Of a DNA stretch of 64,000 bases, positions 1 to 12,309 are shown piece by piece; positions within the stretch are counted from its first letter, which is position 1; every line of letters starts with the position of its first letter. The translations under genes were made by a program, and so were the position numbers. The notes beneath the pieces are model-generated. The model did not search any database, was not told where the DNA came from, and saw only the letters and a program-made list of their open reading frames with translations. Location: positions 40,130,759 to 40,194,758 of the forward strand of contig NC_087063.1 of assembly GCF_963678635.1 (NCBI RefSeq), in the 5' to 3' direction. Origin of the DNA: Symsagittifera roscoffensis (taxonomy: Eukaryota > Xenacoelomorpha > Acoela > Convolutidae).

Positions 1-734
1 GTGAAACGAAATGAAAAAGTTAAAGTAAATGGAACTGTTCTTGAAGAAACAGCAGAAATGAAAAATTTAGGTCTCATAATCACTAGCACATTAAGTTGGA
101 CTGAAAAAGCTACAAATAGATCTGCCAAAGCTCCAAAGGCATTATGCTCTGTGAAAAGAAACATCTCCAAAAAAACAACAAAGACCATGTAATTAAAATC
201 ATAAAAATCATATGTTGCACTTATAGTAGGTTATGGCTCATCATCATGGAAACCCTCAAAAAGAAAACTCAAAATAATTGAATGTGAACAAAAGAAAGCA
301 ACAGCATGGATATTGAGTCCAACTCAAGAATACAAAGATCGATTGATTTCCCTTCATATCCTTCCCCTGTCACTTTATCATGAACTACACATTCCACTGC
401 TACTGTACAAAATCCTAACTGAAAAAACTGGCCTACCATTGAAAAAATTCATATTGTTAAGGAAAAAGATATGCGAGTATGAAAAAAAATCAAAAAAAAA
501 AAATTTCGACTGCAAAAATTAGAGTCTGCTTTTTTCCTGAGAGCCTGCAATATTACGAACGCCTTGAATGAACACCTCAAATTCGATATCATGGAGCACG
601 AAAACATAAAAGAAATAATAAAGAAAGTTTTCTGGAGATATTTTAAAGAGAAATTCAACGTAAGCGATCCATGCCCCTGGAGAATTGACTGCCGATGCAT
701 GAACTGTAAAAACATTAGAAAACTAAACTTTTAA
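1..734 (+). pseudogene. Non-LTR retrotransposon ORF2, C-terminal end (plus family, unit A)
   Basis: This is the post-RT tail of the plus-strand non-LTR family; the RT core would lie left of the window. It shows the DLG-like segment (KNLGLIITSTLSW) followed by the AKAPKAL/SVKRN region typical of sequence just after the RT palm and thumb. It then continues in other frames through a YGSSLWKPS-like segment (clear in units B and C) to the C-terminal end near the TAA at 732-734. Several frameshifts break it. The 3' UTR that follows carries a T/A-rich tail of variable length among units (820, 7995, 15210, 23310), consistent with a non-LTR 3' end. The function in an intact copy would be target-primed reverse transcription. 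Confidence 0.75.
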
Positions 735-1204
735 AAATTTAGATCTGACGAAAACTGAAAGGGAGCTAACTCCCTTGGATTCAATTTTCCTATATTCTTG
801 TTTATTTTGATTATTTTTTTGTCCTTTATGTGCCAATTACAAGCTTCTGGGAAAAGTCAGGGATGCGCCTTGCCTGGAATCGGGGCATCCACCTGAAACA
901 AAGACAGCGAAGGCAACGGTGAAGTTCTTACGTAGAAAGTTGGGGGAATGGTTGGCCAATGAATCAAGGAGTTTAATTTAAATAGGAGAGTTAAAAAAAC
1001 GAAAAATTGATGGGTTGGAACGGTACAACTTGTGGTGTTGTTGAAGGGTAGTTCCACCTGCTCACTCCTTCTTGCGTCTAGATTCGCTAGGGAAGCTTCA
1101 CTCGCCTACGGATGGGACGGTTAGGTTTGGTTAGATAATCAGAAGAGGAAAGCCCAGCGCGCATATGATATGAAATCACACAAGCGGTAAATTTGAACAA
1201 AGGA
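735..1204. other. Non-coding spacer: plus-family 3' UTR and unassigned sequence
   Basis: The first 90 bases are the 3' UTR of the plus-strand non-LTR element, ending in a T-rich tail. The rest is shared by units A to C at the same place. A minus-strand open frame at 857-1057 recurs as 15257-15478, but it has no recognisable motif. It may be the part of the old Gypsy element downstream of integrase. No gene is supported here. Confidence 0.5.
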
Positions 1205-1930
1205 TATTTAATAAGTTTATCACAACAACAATAATTAGGCTAATCAATCGTAAACTGTGGTCCTCGATCAGAGTGACACTCTCCGGCAATCCGTATCTTG
1301 CAAAAACTTGTGTGACAACACATCAATGATTGCCGCAGAAGATGCTGAATCCAAAAGAAAGGCTTCTAAATAACCTCTTTATTCATCAGGAAGAGTGAAT
1401 TTCCTTTTCACTGCCCCAGACGACGTTGGCTTCGGATCAATAAAGTCAAGTGACAGTCTATGTATCGTTTAATCTTCAAGTGTTTGAAAACGAGGCTTTG
1501 GCTTGCAGCATATGCCACAATTGTTGACGTGTCTCTCGAAATCCAATTTCTGATTGATCCAGAATCATCCTTCCCTGACCAGTGCTAGAGTAGCCTGTAT
1601 GATCAGATGATCAAAACTGTTGTGCGCTCGGGACGTATCAGATCGATGGAAGGAAGGAAATTGGGCAAACTATCCGGGTGACACCCCCAGTTTCAATTAA
1701 ACACAAAATTTCATGCAGCAACTTAAACCGTTTGCTTTTACTCAACAGCTCAAGCGAAACCTCGGCAGACCTAACCATGGCATCGAGGTTGATTTTCAAT
1801 GCCGACTACTCGGGATCCTCGCTTTGTGCCGAATGCAACCCCTCCACCGTAAATTAGGACTTCAGAGTCTGCAAAGCTAACGCTCTCGAAAATGCATCGG
1901 CCGCCATATTGTCTACTGACTTCGCGTAGA
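1205..1930 (-). pseudogene. Ty3/Gypsy pol remnant: RNase H end and integrase
   Basis: Read on the minus strand from about 1925, the frame starts with a VDNMAADAFSRA segment, the RNase H-terminal ADALSR-type signature of Gypsy pol. It continues into an integrase zinc-binding region (a His-containing stretch, then CGICC), then LDFID for the first catalytic Asp, and SDRGPQF for the second after a frame change near 1290. The third catalytic residue (Glu) is missing because the fragment stops. In-frame stops lie at the GKxx-FW position, before TIHRL and after TLPDE. The minus-strand non-LTR element has inserted directly at its RNase H side. The same fragment recurs at 8441-9140 and 15626-16350 and is absent from unit D. 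Confidence 0.8.
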
Positions 1931-1995
1931 AAAAGAAGAAAGAATTAGTTCCCTTAAATAATAAATTAAGGCAAAATAAAAACAAAAATATCAAG

Positions 1996-4830
1996 TCAAG
2001 ATCGACAGTTTGAGCAGGTGCACTTCAAGAACCATGAACACGAGTTAAGTTGATCAAAAGTTGACACAGTTCTCTCTTAAAGAAGTTCCTTGACTCTTCT
2101 CTTGAAAGACTCGAGGGGAGCGAAGATGTATACACCAAGACGGATCAACTCGTTGACCGATTTCTCAACGCGATGAAAGAAGAACTTCTCATTCTGCCAC
2201 TTCTTTGCTGTTTGAATTGTGCAGAGGATGGTGGATTTCCGGCTGGTGGTCACCGTAAAAAAGAAATACGCAGAAAACGGCAATTCTGTAAGACCATGTA
2301 GCATTTTGTAGAACAGTAACCCATCGTTGAAAATAAGATGGCAACAAATAGGCAGAGTTTATAGTGTTTATAGAGTTTATAAATGACTGGTCTTTATAGG
2401 GTATTGAACCAATAACCCATTTCAGACACTTTCCATTGAAACTTTCAAGTTTTCGGATATAACATAATGAAGGAAACCCAACTTCATAAAAATGATACCC
2501 TTTATATACATGTTAGCAAACATGAGCTTAGTGGATTGAGAGACAGTGAAAGGAAAAATGCGCCTGATAGAATGAAGTGAGTTGTTACATGATAACAGCT
2601 TATTGTTGATATGTATCATCCAGTTCAAGTCATCAGAGACAAGTAAACCAAGGTCTTTTACTACATTTGAGGCAGTTATGTCCTTGTCGTTAACCATTAC
2701 ATGACGAGAAAAGTTGCCTTTAAAAGCAATGAGATTGCACTTATCGTGATTGACCGATAAACCATGATTTGCAGTACACCAGATTGTAAAAAAATCAATA
2801 TCATGCTGTAGAGAAGTATTATCAGTAGCAATTAACTTTGAATCGTCAGCGAGCAAATAACAACTGGAAAATTCTATACACTCTGGAAGATCATTGATGA
2901 AAAGAAGAAAAAGAAGCGGCCCCAAGACGCTGCTTAGAGGAACGCCACTAGTAACAGGACGTGGATTGAAAATGTGCGCATTTATACAAACCCATACTGT
3001 GATCGGTTAGAGAGATACGACGAAAAAAGTAACAAGAAATCATGATCGAAACCATACATTGATAGCTTGTTTAGAATGATATCATGACGAACAGAATCAA
3101 AGGCTTTACTAACGTCAAAATAAAATAAACAGCAGCAGAAGGAATGTTGAAATCACTAGTGTGGTATACTTCGTCAAGAAACGATAACAGCTGCGTTACA
3201 GTTGATCACTGATTTCTGAAAACATGCTGAGGGTTTGACAAAGGTTTTCCAATCTTTGGATATATATGATTGAAGAGAACTTTCTCAAAACATAAACAAA
3301 GGGGTGTAAGATACTGAAAGGTCTGTAGTTTGTAATATCATTAGGAGACCCAGAATTCAGAATTGTAGTAACAAAAGCACATTTCCAGGCAACAGGCCAG
3401 ACGAAAGTGTTTATAATAAGGTAAAAAAGAAAACTACAAGAGGAGATAGTAACGAGGTACAACAGTTATAAATAAAAGCAGGAATACAGTCAACAGATCA
3501 GGTGTTTTTAACGGATTGTAAACATGAACTGACAACCGACGGAGACACGTCGATAATTTGATATCAGAATCAGGAGAAACAGTCGGTACAGTATAGTCAG
3601 ACACAGGCGTCCGGCAAACAGAAGCAAAATATTCGCTGAAAAGTTCACTGATAAACCCGTCACAGACAGCTTGCTTACGGCCCCCATGAAGGTTTTTTGA
3701 AATGATTGGGGACTTCTTAAACTGTTTCAAGAGTTTAAAAACACAAGAAGGAGAGGAAAGAGAAAAGTTCTGAAAAAGCAATTCTTTATCCAAAATAACT
3801 GAGTTGGTGAAATCACTCTCTAACCGAGTCATATAAGACAGTTTGAATTTTTTTTCCGTCGCAGAGCTCTGGGTTTATTGGCTAAAAGAATAGAGTGAGA
3901 AGAGTAGTAATAAGGAAAATCGAGTCTTCTTTTACTCTTTTTAGGGCATGAATCATCAAGTGTGGCTTTAATAGAAACATCAAAAATGGAGAGGAAATCA
4001 CATTGAGAATTTAAATACAAATTAGTGTAAAGCGGTTCTAACAAACAACAAAAATGTTCTGTGTTGAAACTCTTCTTTGAATACAATTGCTTTGAGACAT
4101 CAGGTGTAAAACAATCATCACTTGAGACATGCAAATGAGCGAAAATTGGACAACGGTCTGAGTAGGTTTTCTCTGAACGATAGGCAACAAATCTCTGCGG
4201 GTCATTCGACCAGAAAAGATCTAGAGTATTACCAGACAAAATAGTCGGAAAATTCAACAATTGAAACATATTGAGATCATCAAACCCCTTCAAAATGTTC
4301 ATGGAACAATCAGAGGATGCAAAGTATGAGCTCCAACAGACGTCAGCTAAATTGAAGTCAGCTAGAACAGCAAACACAGTTTGGCCTGACAGGCAGCGAC
4401 CGATGTGTTTGAGCACCTCATCATGATGGTTTTGAACAGCGTTTATAAGTGTAGATGACTCAACGCGATTGTCGGAACTGAGAGGGGGATTATAAACAAC
4501 CATCAAACCAAAAAACGTCTGATTGACTTTGATGACAACTGAAAAACTGAAGTCACGAAAACTGTAGGAGTGAAGGAGATTCAAAGAATAACCTTAACGG
4601 CATGCAATAAGAACACCAACGTATACACTGTTTAATCTGTCACAGCGAGAAACTACAATGAAATCTTTAAATGGGAAAATTTCAAGGCAAGTAACATCAT
4701 TATAGAGCCATGTCTCAGTAAAAAATAGTATGTCGACAGAGATGGAAGGAAGAAAATTAGAAAACTTGATACGCTGGGAGATATTGATAAGACTTTGAAC
4801 ATTATTTAGGCACAACTTTAACTCTGACAG
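1996..4830 (-). pseudogene. Non-LTR retrotransposon ORF2 (minus family, unit A): endonuclease plus RT
   Basis: The domains in order on the minus strand are as follows. An APE-type endonuclease starts at 4830 (NNVQSL, then FFTETWL near 4710, then ADFNL near 4370 where GDFN is usual). The RT fingers include NYRPFS near 3330, and the RT core at 2925-2422 has [14 protein letters not shown] and ADDSKL at the catalytic site, followed by KDLGLLVSDDLNW. The C-terminal end lies at 2304-1996, where a TGA at 1996 matches the natural end seen in unit B; here a TAA at 2077 cuts it earlier. Frameshifts at about 4590, 3830, 3440 and 2930 make it inactive. The domain order fits the CR1/Jockey group. Confidence 0.85.
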
Positions 4831-5055
4831 TCATTCAGGAGCGGTCACTTCCACATCATTATGAAGTAACTTCAGATTACGTATTTTCAGTTCTTTTTTC
4901 GGAATGTTGTCTCTCGGTGATATATCAAATCTCAGTTTGAGGAGGTTATGCATTGTGATCTGCTCTGAGGGAGACAACGATTTCGAAATATAAACAGGAG
5001 AACAATAAGTTTTCAGCTTGTAAGTCTTTAGTGTAAGGGATATCAAGCTATACAA
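4831..5055 (-). pseudogene. Non-LTR ORF1 C-terminal stub (minus family, unit A)
   Basis: About 60 codons of the ORF1 C-terminus (SPVYISKSLSPSEQ, then KKELKIRNLKLL, ending VTAPE) are homologous to the end of the fuller ORF1 in unit D. Homology stops at about 5022, inside a YKLK codon run, where the copies in units A to C join unrelated sequence; upstream codons are therefore not ORF1. The final TGA at 4831 is followed in the same frame by ORF2 (LSELK), with no spacer. Confidence 0.7.
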
Positions 5056-5109
5056 AAGAGATGGAAATCAATGGATAGTGATATCGCCTATATCGGAAAG
5101 GACAGACAA

Positions 5110-7939
5110 CAATTAAATAAGACAAAAAGCTAATCTACTACTCTATAATATCAGAAGCATCCTAGAATATTCTAGAAGAAGTCTCTTCGTGAATGCCATC
5201 CAATCTAAAAACATCTGCGATATCATTTGTCTAACAGAGGCATGATTAACTGAAAATGTGACGACAGGAGCATTATTTCTTGACAAATTTAACATCCATA
5301 GGAATGACAGGCAAAGTGTTAACGGCAAATCAAAACACGGAGGTATTATAACTGGGATAACCCACGAAATACCTCAATACTGCATACACTCAACTTTCAA
5401 TGACTGTCTAATAGTCAAGCTCTTGATCAAAAACCCCATCATTATAGCTTGCATATACTGTGCCCCAAAAAGAAGCGAATACCGCTGGTCGTCAAAAACC
5501 CTATTGAGTTTTCTGTATCTTTTAAGGAAAAACAAATAGAATTAAACGTAAGAAACGTGATGATTACTGGAGACATCAACTTTGCTCAAACGGACTGGTC
5601 AGCCCTAATCTCCTCTGTCAAAGACGAACAGGGCTTCTTGGACGCTCTTGCAGAACTTAACTTCGAACAAATGATAATGGGAAAAGAAAAAGTACAACTA
5701 GACGTAATACTCTGCAACCACCTAGATTTGTTAATTCTCGTGAGAAAAGTCAATAGACTCACATCCTTGTATAAAACGGATCATCCTCCTTACCACGCAA
5801 AATTCAACCTAATTTTAGAGAAAAAGAAGTAAATTACCGCAATGGCTTCCAGGGATTCACATTCTCGAAAGCAAACTGGGACGAAATAAATCAATACACC
5901 AATGAAAACCCATTTAACCCATACTGCTACAGCAATGTTGATCTAATTAGCGGACTGTGGTATACTTGGCCACTTAAAATGATCGAAAAACAATTCCCAG
6001 GAAAACAAAACATCGAAGTTCTCTGGCACCTTGGGTAACATCTAAAACATCAAATCTCATCAAAATCATGGATGCAATGCGCAGAAAATGTGAAAAAAAC
6101 GTGACCGAATGTCAGTTAGACAAAGTGAAAACATTTGAAAAACAGCTAGAGTTAAACTTACGCCAAGACCAAAGAGCATACGAAGAGAATTTATTTGTTG
6201 ATGGTAATTTCTCAAAATTGCAAAAATACTTTAAAAGTATTCGAAAAACAGATACAATTCCAGGTGAAGTCTACCTGAATGATCAAAGAGCTACATCAAG
6301 TATCGATAAAACCAATTTCTTTAATAAATAATTTCAGTCAGATTTTAGCCACTCCCTCTATGTAGGCGAGAATAACCTATCTCGTGAATTTAAAATAGCG
6401 AATCTCCATTTTATCACAACGGAAATTAAAAAAATTGTTGAAAACATGGATATCAACAAAGCCAAAGAACCTGACGACCTAGGAAACATTCTTTTGAAAA
6501 AACTCAGCTGTTCTATCTCTAAATCTCTGTATCTACTTCTTAACACAATTGCTAATAAACTTGTTTTTCATTCAACATGGAAAATAAGCGAAATTGTTCC
6601 TATCTTGTCTCAAACTACCAACCAAAAAGTTGGCTAACGGTTATCTCAAAGGTGTTAGAAAAATTACTTTTCGATAAAATGATTTCATCAGTAAAATTTA
6701 GCATCTCAAACTCACAACATGGCTTCGGGCAAAAACGATCTACTGTTACAATTCTCATTGAGTATCTCCATGAGGTATATTCTTACTATGACAATATCGA
6801 AACAAATTACCTGGCTTGCCTCTACCTAGTTTTCCAGAACGCATTCGGCGAGGTGAACCACCCAATGATAATTGAAAAATTATGGAGCTTTGGCTACTAA
6901 AAGCTACTAAGATATTATCTAACAGATAGAAAACAAACCGTTCACATTGGACACGCGGTATCCGAGCCATTACCAGTACACAGTGGTGTGCCTCAGGGGT
7001 CAATTCTCGGACCTTTGATGTTTATTCTCTATATAAATGACCTACCAGATTGTGCAAAAGCAGCAAGTGTTGGCTACGCAGACGATTACAAAATTGTTTG
7101 CAATGACCCATTAATTTTAAATATCGATGCGAAGAGAATTTGGAATTGTTGTGTAAAGAATTCGATTGCAGTAAATATGTCATAAATCAAAATTTTCAAT
7201 GTGAAAGAAAATGCAACAGTTGAAGTAACAAGAACTGTTCTTGAAGAAACAGCAGAAAAGAAAAACTTAGGTCTCATAATCACTAGCACATTAAGTTGGA
7301 CTGAAAAAGCTACAAATAGATCTGCCAAAGCTCCAAAGGCATTATGCTCTGTGAAAAGAAACATCTCCAAAAAAAACAACAAAGACCCTGTAATTAAAAT
7401 CATACAAATCATATGTTGCACTTATAGTAGGTTATGGCTCATCATTATGGAAACCCTCAAAAAGAGAACTCAAAATATCTGAATGTGTACAAAAGAAAGC
7501 AACAGCATTGATATTGAGTCCAACTCAAGAATACAAAGATCGATTGATTTCCCTTCATATCTTTCCTCTGTCACTTTATCAAGAACTACACATTCCACTG
7601 CTACTGCACAAAATCCAAACTGGAAAACTGGCCTACAGTGGAAAAAATTCATAAGTATTAAGGAAAAAAATATGCGAGTATGAAAAAAAAACGAAAAAAA
7701 ATTTCGACGGCAAAAATCAGAGTCTGCCTTTTTCCTGAGGGCCTGCAATCTGCAATATTACGAACGCCTTGAATGAACACCTCAAATTCGATATCATGGA
7801 GCACGAAAACATAAAAGAACTAATAACGAATGTTTTCTGGAGATATTTTAAAGAAAAATTCAACAAAAGCGATCCATGCTCGTGGAGAATTGACTGCCGA
7901 TGCATGAACTGTAAAAACATTAGAAAACTAAACTTTTAA
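5110..7939 (+). pseudogene. Non-LTR retrotransposon ORF2 (plus family, units A/B)
   Basis: The APE endonuclease begins at about 5110 (YNIRSI, then CLTE followed by a TGA-like stop where the ETWL tryptophan should be, then GDINF at 5570). A linker follows at 6068-6331. The RT runs from about 6570 to 7185: NYQPKS, SNSQHGF, QNAFGEVNH in place of KAFDSVNH, then [12 protein letters not shown] near 6980 and GYADDYKIV with the catalytic YADD. The C-terminal tail crosses the unit boundary and ends with the TAA at 7937-7939. Frame breaks lie near 5540, 5830, 6330, 6640 and 6900 (TAA after GY). It is head to head with the minus-strand element; about 80 bp of unassigned sequence separates the two 5' ends. 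Confidence 0.85.
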
Positions 7940-8440
7940 AATTTTAGATCTGACGAAAACTGAAAGGGAGCTAATTCCCTTGGATTCAATTTTCCTAAAT
8001 TCTTGTTTATTGTTATTATTATTTTGTCCTTGATGTGCCAATTACAAGCTTCTGGGAAAAGTCAGGGATTCGCCTTGCCTGGAATCGGAGCATCCACCTG
8101 AAACAAAGACAGCGAAGGCAACGGAGAAGCTCTTACGTAGAAAGTTGGGGGAATGGTTGGCCAATGAATCAAGGAGTTTAATTTAAATGTGAGACTTAAA
8201 AAAAAACGAAAAATTGATGGGTTGGAACGGTACAACCTGTGGTGTTGTTGAAGGGTAGTTCCACCTGCTCACTCATTTTTGCGTCTAGATTCGCTAGGGA
8301 AGTTCCACTCGCCTACGGTTGGGACGGTGAGGTTTGGATAGATAATCAGAAGAGGAAAGCCCAGCGCGCATTTGATATGAAATCACACAAGTGGTAAATT
8401 TGAACAAAGGATATTTAATAAGTTTATCACAACAACAACA
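7940..8440. other. Non-coding spacer of unit B
   Basis: This is the counterpart of 735-1204: the plus-family 3' UTR with a TTATTATTATT-like tail, then unassigned sequence up to the Gypsy fragment. I see no gene. Confidence 0.5.
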
Positions 8441-9140
8441 ATTAGTCTAATCACTCGTAAACTGTGATCCTCGATCGGAGTGAAACTCTCCGGCAATCCG
8501 TATCTTGCAAAAAATTGTGTGACAACACATCAATGATTGCCGCAGAAGATGCTGAATCCAAAAGAAAGGCTTCTAAATGACTTCTTTATTCATCAGGAAG
8601 AGTGAATTTCCTTTTCACTGTCCCAGACGACGTTGACTTCGGATCAATAAAGTCAAGTGACAATCTATGTATCGTTTAATCTTCAAGTGTTTGAAAACGA
8701 GGCTTTGGCTTGCAGCATATGCCACAATTGTTGACGTGTCTCTCGAAATCCAATTTCTGATTGATCCAGAATCATCCTTCCCTGACCAGTGCTAGAGTAG
8801 CCTGTATGATCAGATGATCAAAACTGTTGTGCGCTCGGGACGTATCAGATCGTTTGAAGGAAGGAAATTGGGCAAACTATCCGGGTGACACCTCCAGTTT
8901 CAACTAAACACAAAATTTCATGGAGCAACTTAAACTGTTTGCTTTTACTCAACAGCTCAAGCGGAACCTCGGCAGGCCTAACCATGGCATCGAGGTTGAT
9001 TTTCAATGCCGACTACTCGGGATCCTCGCTTTGTGCCGAATGCAACCCCTCCAACGTAAATAAGGACTTTAGAGTCTGCAAAGCTAACGCTCTCGAAAAT
9101 GCATTGGCCGCAATTTTGTCTTCTAACTTCGCGTAGAAGA
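8441..9140 (-). pseudogene. Ty3/Gypsy integrase remnant (unit B copy)
   Basis: Same fragment as 1205-1930, with the RNase H tail, zinc-binding Cys residues and the first and second Asp regions of integrase recognisable across frame breaks. A plus-strand open frame on the opposite strand (8885-9136) is only the antisense of this fragment. Confidence 0.75.
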
Positions 9141-9202
9141 AGACGAAAGAATTAGTTCCCTTAAATAATAAATTAAGGCAAAATAAAAACGAAAATATCA
9201 GG

Positions 9203-12027
9203 TCAAGATCGACAGTTTGAGCAGGTGCACTTCAAGAACCATGAACACGAGTTCAGTTGATCAAAAGTTGACACAGTTCTCTCTAAAAGAAGTTCCTTGA
9301 CTCTTCTCTTGAAAAACTCGAGGGGAGCGAAGATGTATACACCAAGACGGATCAACTCGTTGACCGATTTCTCAACGCGATGAAGGAAGAACTTCTAATT
9401 CTGCCACTGCTTTGCTGTTTGAATTGTGCGAGGATGGTAGATTTCCGGCTGGTGGTCACCGTAAAAAAGAAATACGCAGAAAACGGCAATTCTGTAAGAC
9501 CATGTAGCATTTTGTAAAACAGTAACCCATCGTTGAAAATAAGATGGCAACAGATAAGCAGAGTTTTCGCCTGAAATGACTGGTCTTTTTAAGGTATTGA
9601 ACCAATAACCCATTTCAGACACTTTCCATTGAAACTTTCAAGTTTTCGGATATAACATAATGAAGGAAACCAAACTTCATAAAAATGATACCCTTTATAT
9701 AAATGTTAGCAAACATGAGCTTGGTGGATTGAGAGACAGTGAAAGGAAAAATGCGCCTGATAGAATGAAGTGAGTTGTTACATGATAACAGCTTATTGTT
9801 GATATGTATCATCCAGTTCAAGTCATCAGAGACAAGTAAACCAAGGTCTCTTACTACATTTGAGGCAGTTATGTCCTGGTCGTTAACCATCACATGACGA
9901 CGAAAATTGCCTTTGAAAACAATGAGACTGCACTTATCGTGATTGACCGATAAACCATGATTTGCAGTAGACAAGTTTGTAAAAGAATCAATATCATGCT
10001 ATAGAGAAGTATTATCAGTAGCAAACAACTTTGAATCGTCAGCGAGCAAATAATAACTGGAAAATTCTATACACTCTGGAAGATCATTGATGAAAAGAAG
10101 AAAAAGAAGCGGCCCCAAGACGCTGCTTAGAGGAACGCCACTAGTAACAGGACGTGGATTGAAAATGTGCGCATTTATACAAACACATACTGTGATCGGT
10201 TAGAGAGATATGACGAAAAAGTAACAAGAAATCATGATCGAAACCATACATTGATAGCTTGTTTAGATTGATATCATGACGAACAGAATCGAAGGCTTTA
10301 CTAACGTCAAAATAAACAGCAGCAGAAGGAACGTTGAAATCACTAGTGTGATATACTTCGTCAAGAAACGATAACAGCTGTCTTACAGTTGATCACTGTT
10401 TCTGAAACCATGCTGAGGGTTTGACAAAGGTTTTCCAATCTTTGGATATATATGATTGAAGAGAACTTTCTCAAAACATAAACCAAGGGGTGTAAGATAC
10501 TGAAAGGTCTGTAGTTTGTAATATCATTAGGAGACCCAGACTTCAGAATTGTAGTAACAAAAGCACATTTCCAGGCAACAGGCCAGACGAAAGTGTTGAT
10601 AATAAGGTAAAAAAGAAAACTAACAAGGGAGAAAGTAACGAGCTACAATATTTATGAATAAAAGCAGGAATACAGTCAACAGAGCAGGTGTTTTTAACGG
10701 ATTGTAAACATGAACTGACAACCGACGGAGACACGTCGACTTCCTATAATTTGATATCAGAATCAGGAGAAATAGTCGGTACAGTATAGTCAGACACAGG
10801 CGTCCGGCAAACAGAAGCAAAATATTCACTGAAAAGTTCACTGATAAACCCGTCACAGACAGCTTGCTTGCGGCCCCCATGAAGGTTTTTTGAAATGACT
10901 GGGGACTTCTTAAACTGTTTCAAGAGTTTAAAAACACAAGAAGGAGAGGAAAGAGAAAAGTTCTGAAAAAGCAATTCTTTATCCAAAACAACTGAGTTGG
11001 TGAAATCACTCTCTAACCGAGTCATAAAAGACAGATTTGAATTTTTTTTCCGTCGCAGAGCTCTGGGTTTATTGGCTAAAAGAATAGAGTGAGAAGAGTA
11101 GTAATAAGGAAAATCGAGTCTTCTTTTACTCTTTTTAGGGCATGAATCATCAAGTGTGGCTTTAATAGAAACATCAAAATGGAGAGGAAATCACATTGAG
11201 AATTTGAATACAACTTAGTGAAAAGAGGTTCTAACAAACAACTAAAACGTTCCGTGTTGAAACTCTTCTTTGAAAACATTTGCTTTGAGACATCAGGTGC
11301 AAAACAATCATAACTTGAGACATGCAAATGAGCGAAAATTGGATAATAGTCTGAGTAGGTTTTCACTGAACGATAGACAACAAATCTCTGCGGGTCATTC
11401 GACCAGAAAAGATCTGGAGTATTACCAGACAAAATAGTCGGAAAATTCAACAATTGAAACATCTTGAGATCATCAAACCCCCTCAAAATGTTCATGGAAC
11501 ATTCAGAGGATGCATAGTATGAGCTCCAACAGACGTCAGCTAAATTGAAGTCACCTAGAACAGCAAACACAATTTGGCCTGACAGGCAGCGACCGTTGTG
11601 TTTGAGCACCTCATCATGATGGTTTTGAACAGCGTTTATAAGTGTAGATGGCTCAACGCGATCGTCGGAACTGAGCAGGGGATTATAAACAACCATCAAA
11701 CCAAAACACGTCTGATTGACTTTGATGACAACTGAACAACTAACTGAAGTCACGAAAACTGTAGGAGTGAAGGAGATTGAAAGAATAACCTTAACGGCAT
11801 GCAATAAGAACACCAGCGTAGACACTGTTTAATCTGTCACAGCGAGAAACTACAATGAAATCTTTAAATGGGAAAATTTCATGGCAAGTAACATCATTAT
11901 AGAGACATGTCTCAGTAATGAAGAGTATGTCGACAGAGATGGAAGGAAGAAAATTAGAAAGCTTGATACGCTGGGAGATATTGATAAGACTTTGAACATT
12001 ATTTAGGCACAACTTTAACTCTGACAG
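9203..12027 (-). pseudogene. Non-LTR ORF2 (minus family, unit B)
   Basis: Endonuclease at 12012-11076 with NNVQSL, FITET and GDFNLADVCW (a proper GDFN here). RT follows in several frames, with [14 protein letters not shown] around 10110 and KDLGLL-type sequence at about 9840. In this copy the C-terminus reads through to the TGA at 9203 and ends in a Cys-containing tail (KCTCSNC), probably the original end of ORF2. The RT frames are disrupted at about 10740, 10540 and 9975. Confidence 0.8.
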
Positions 12028-12309
12028 TCATTCAGGAGCGGTCACTTCCACACCATTATGAAGTAACTTCAGATTACGTATTTTCAGTTCTTTTTTCGGA
12101 ATGTTGTCTCTTGTTGATATATCAGATCTCAGTTTGAGGAGGTTACGCATTGTGATCTGCTCTGAGGGAGACAACGATTTCGAAATATAAACAGGAGAAC
12201 AATAAGTTTTCAGCTTGTAAGACTTTAGTGTAAGGGTTGTCAAGCTATACAAAAGAGATGGAAACCAATGGATAGTGATATCGCTTAAATCGGAAACGAC
12301 AGACAACAA
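12028..12309 (-). pseudogene. Non-LTR ORF1 stub (minus family, unit B)
   Basis: Same truncated ORF1 C-terminus as in unit A, ending in a TGA (12028-12030) in frame with ORF2. Sequence upstream of about codon YKLK, near 12220, is foreign to ORF1 and is shared with units A and C. Confidence 0.65.

Larger units (their letters stand above)
1..7200. repeat. Tandem array unit A (about 7.2 kb)
   Basis: The sequence at position 1 recurs at 7201, 14418 and 22499, each time followed by the same order of elements. The shared breakpoints between unrelated elements show that the units arose by duplication of one composite segment, not by repeated independent insertion. Unit A holds the plus-strand ORF2 tail, Gypsy fragment, minus-strand non-LTR copy and the start of the next plus-strand copy. 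Copies differ by scattered substitutions and small indels. Confidence 0.9.

Noticed and set aside
857-1057. Minus-strand frame of 66-73 codons in units A and C
   Set aside because: No recognisable domain and not open in all units; could be part of the old Gypsy element, but the support is too weak for a gene call.
6755-7003. 82-codon minus-strand frame repeated in every unit (also 13972-14220 and 22053-22301)
   Set aside because: Antisense of the RT core of the plus-strand non-LTR family; no motif of its own.
8885-9136. Plus-strand open frame conserved between units (also 16041-16349)
   Set aside because: It is exactly antisense to the Gypsy RNase H/integrase remnant, whose minus-strand reading shows real motifs; conservation comes from unit duplication.
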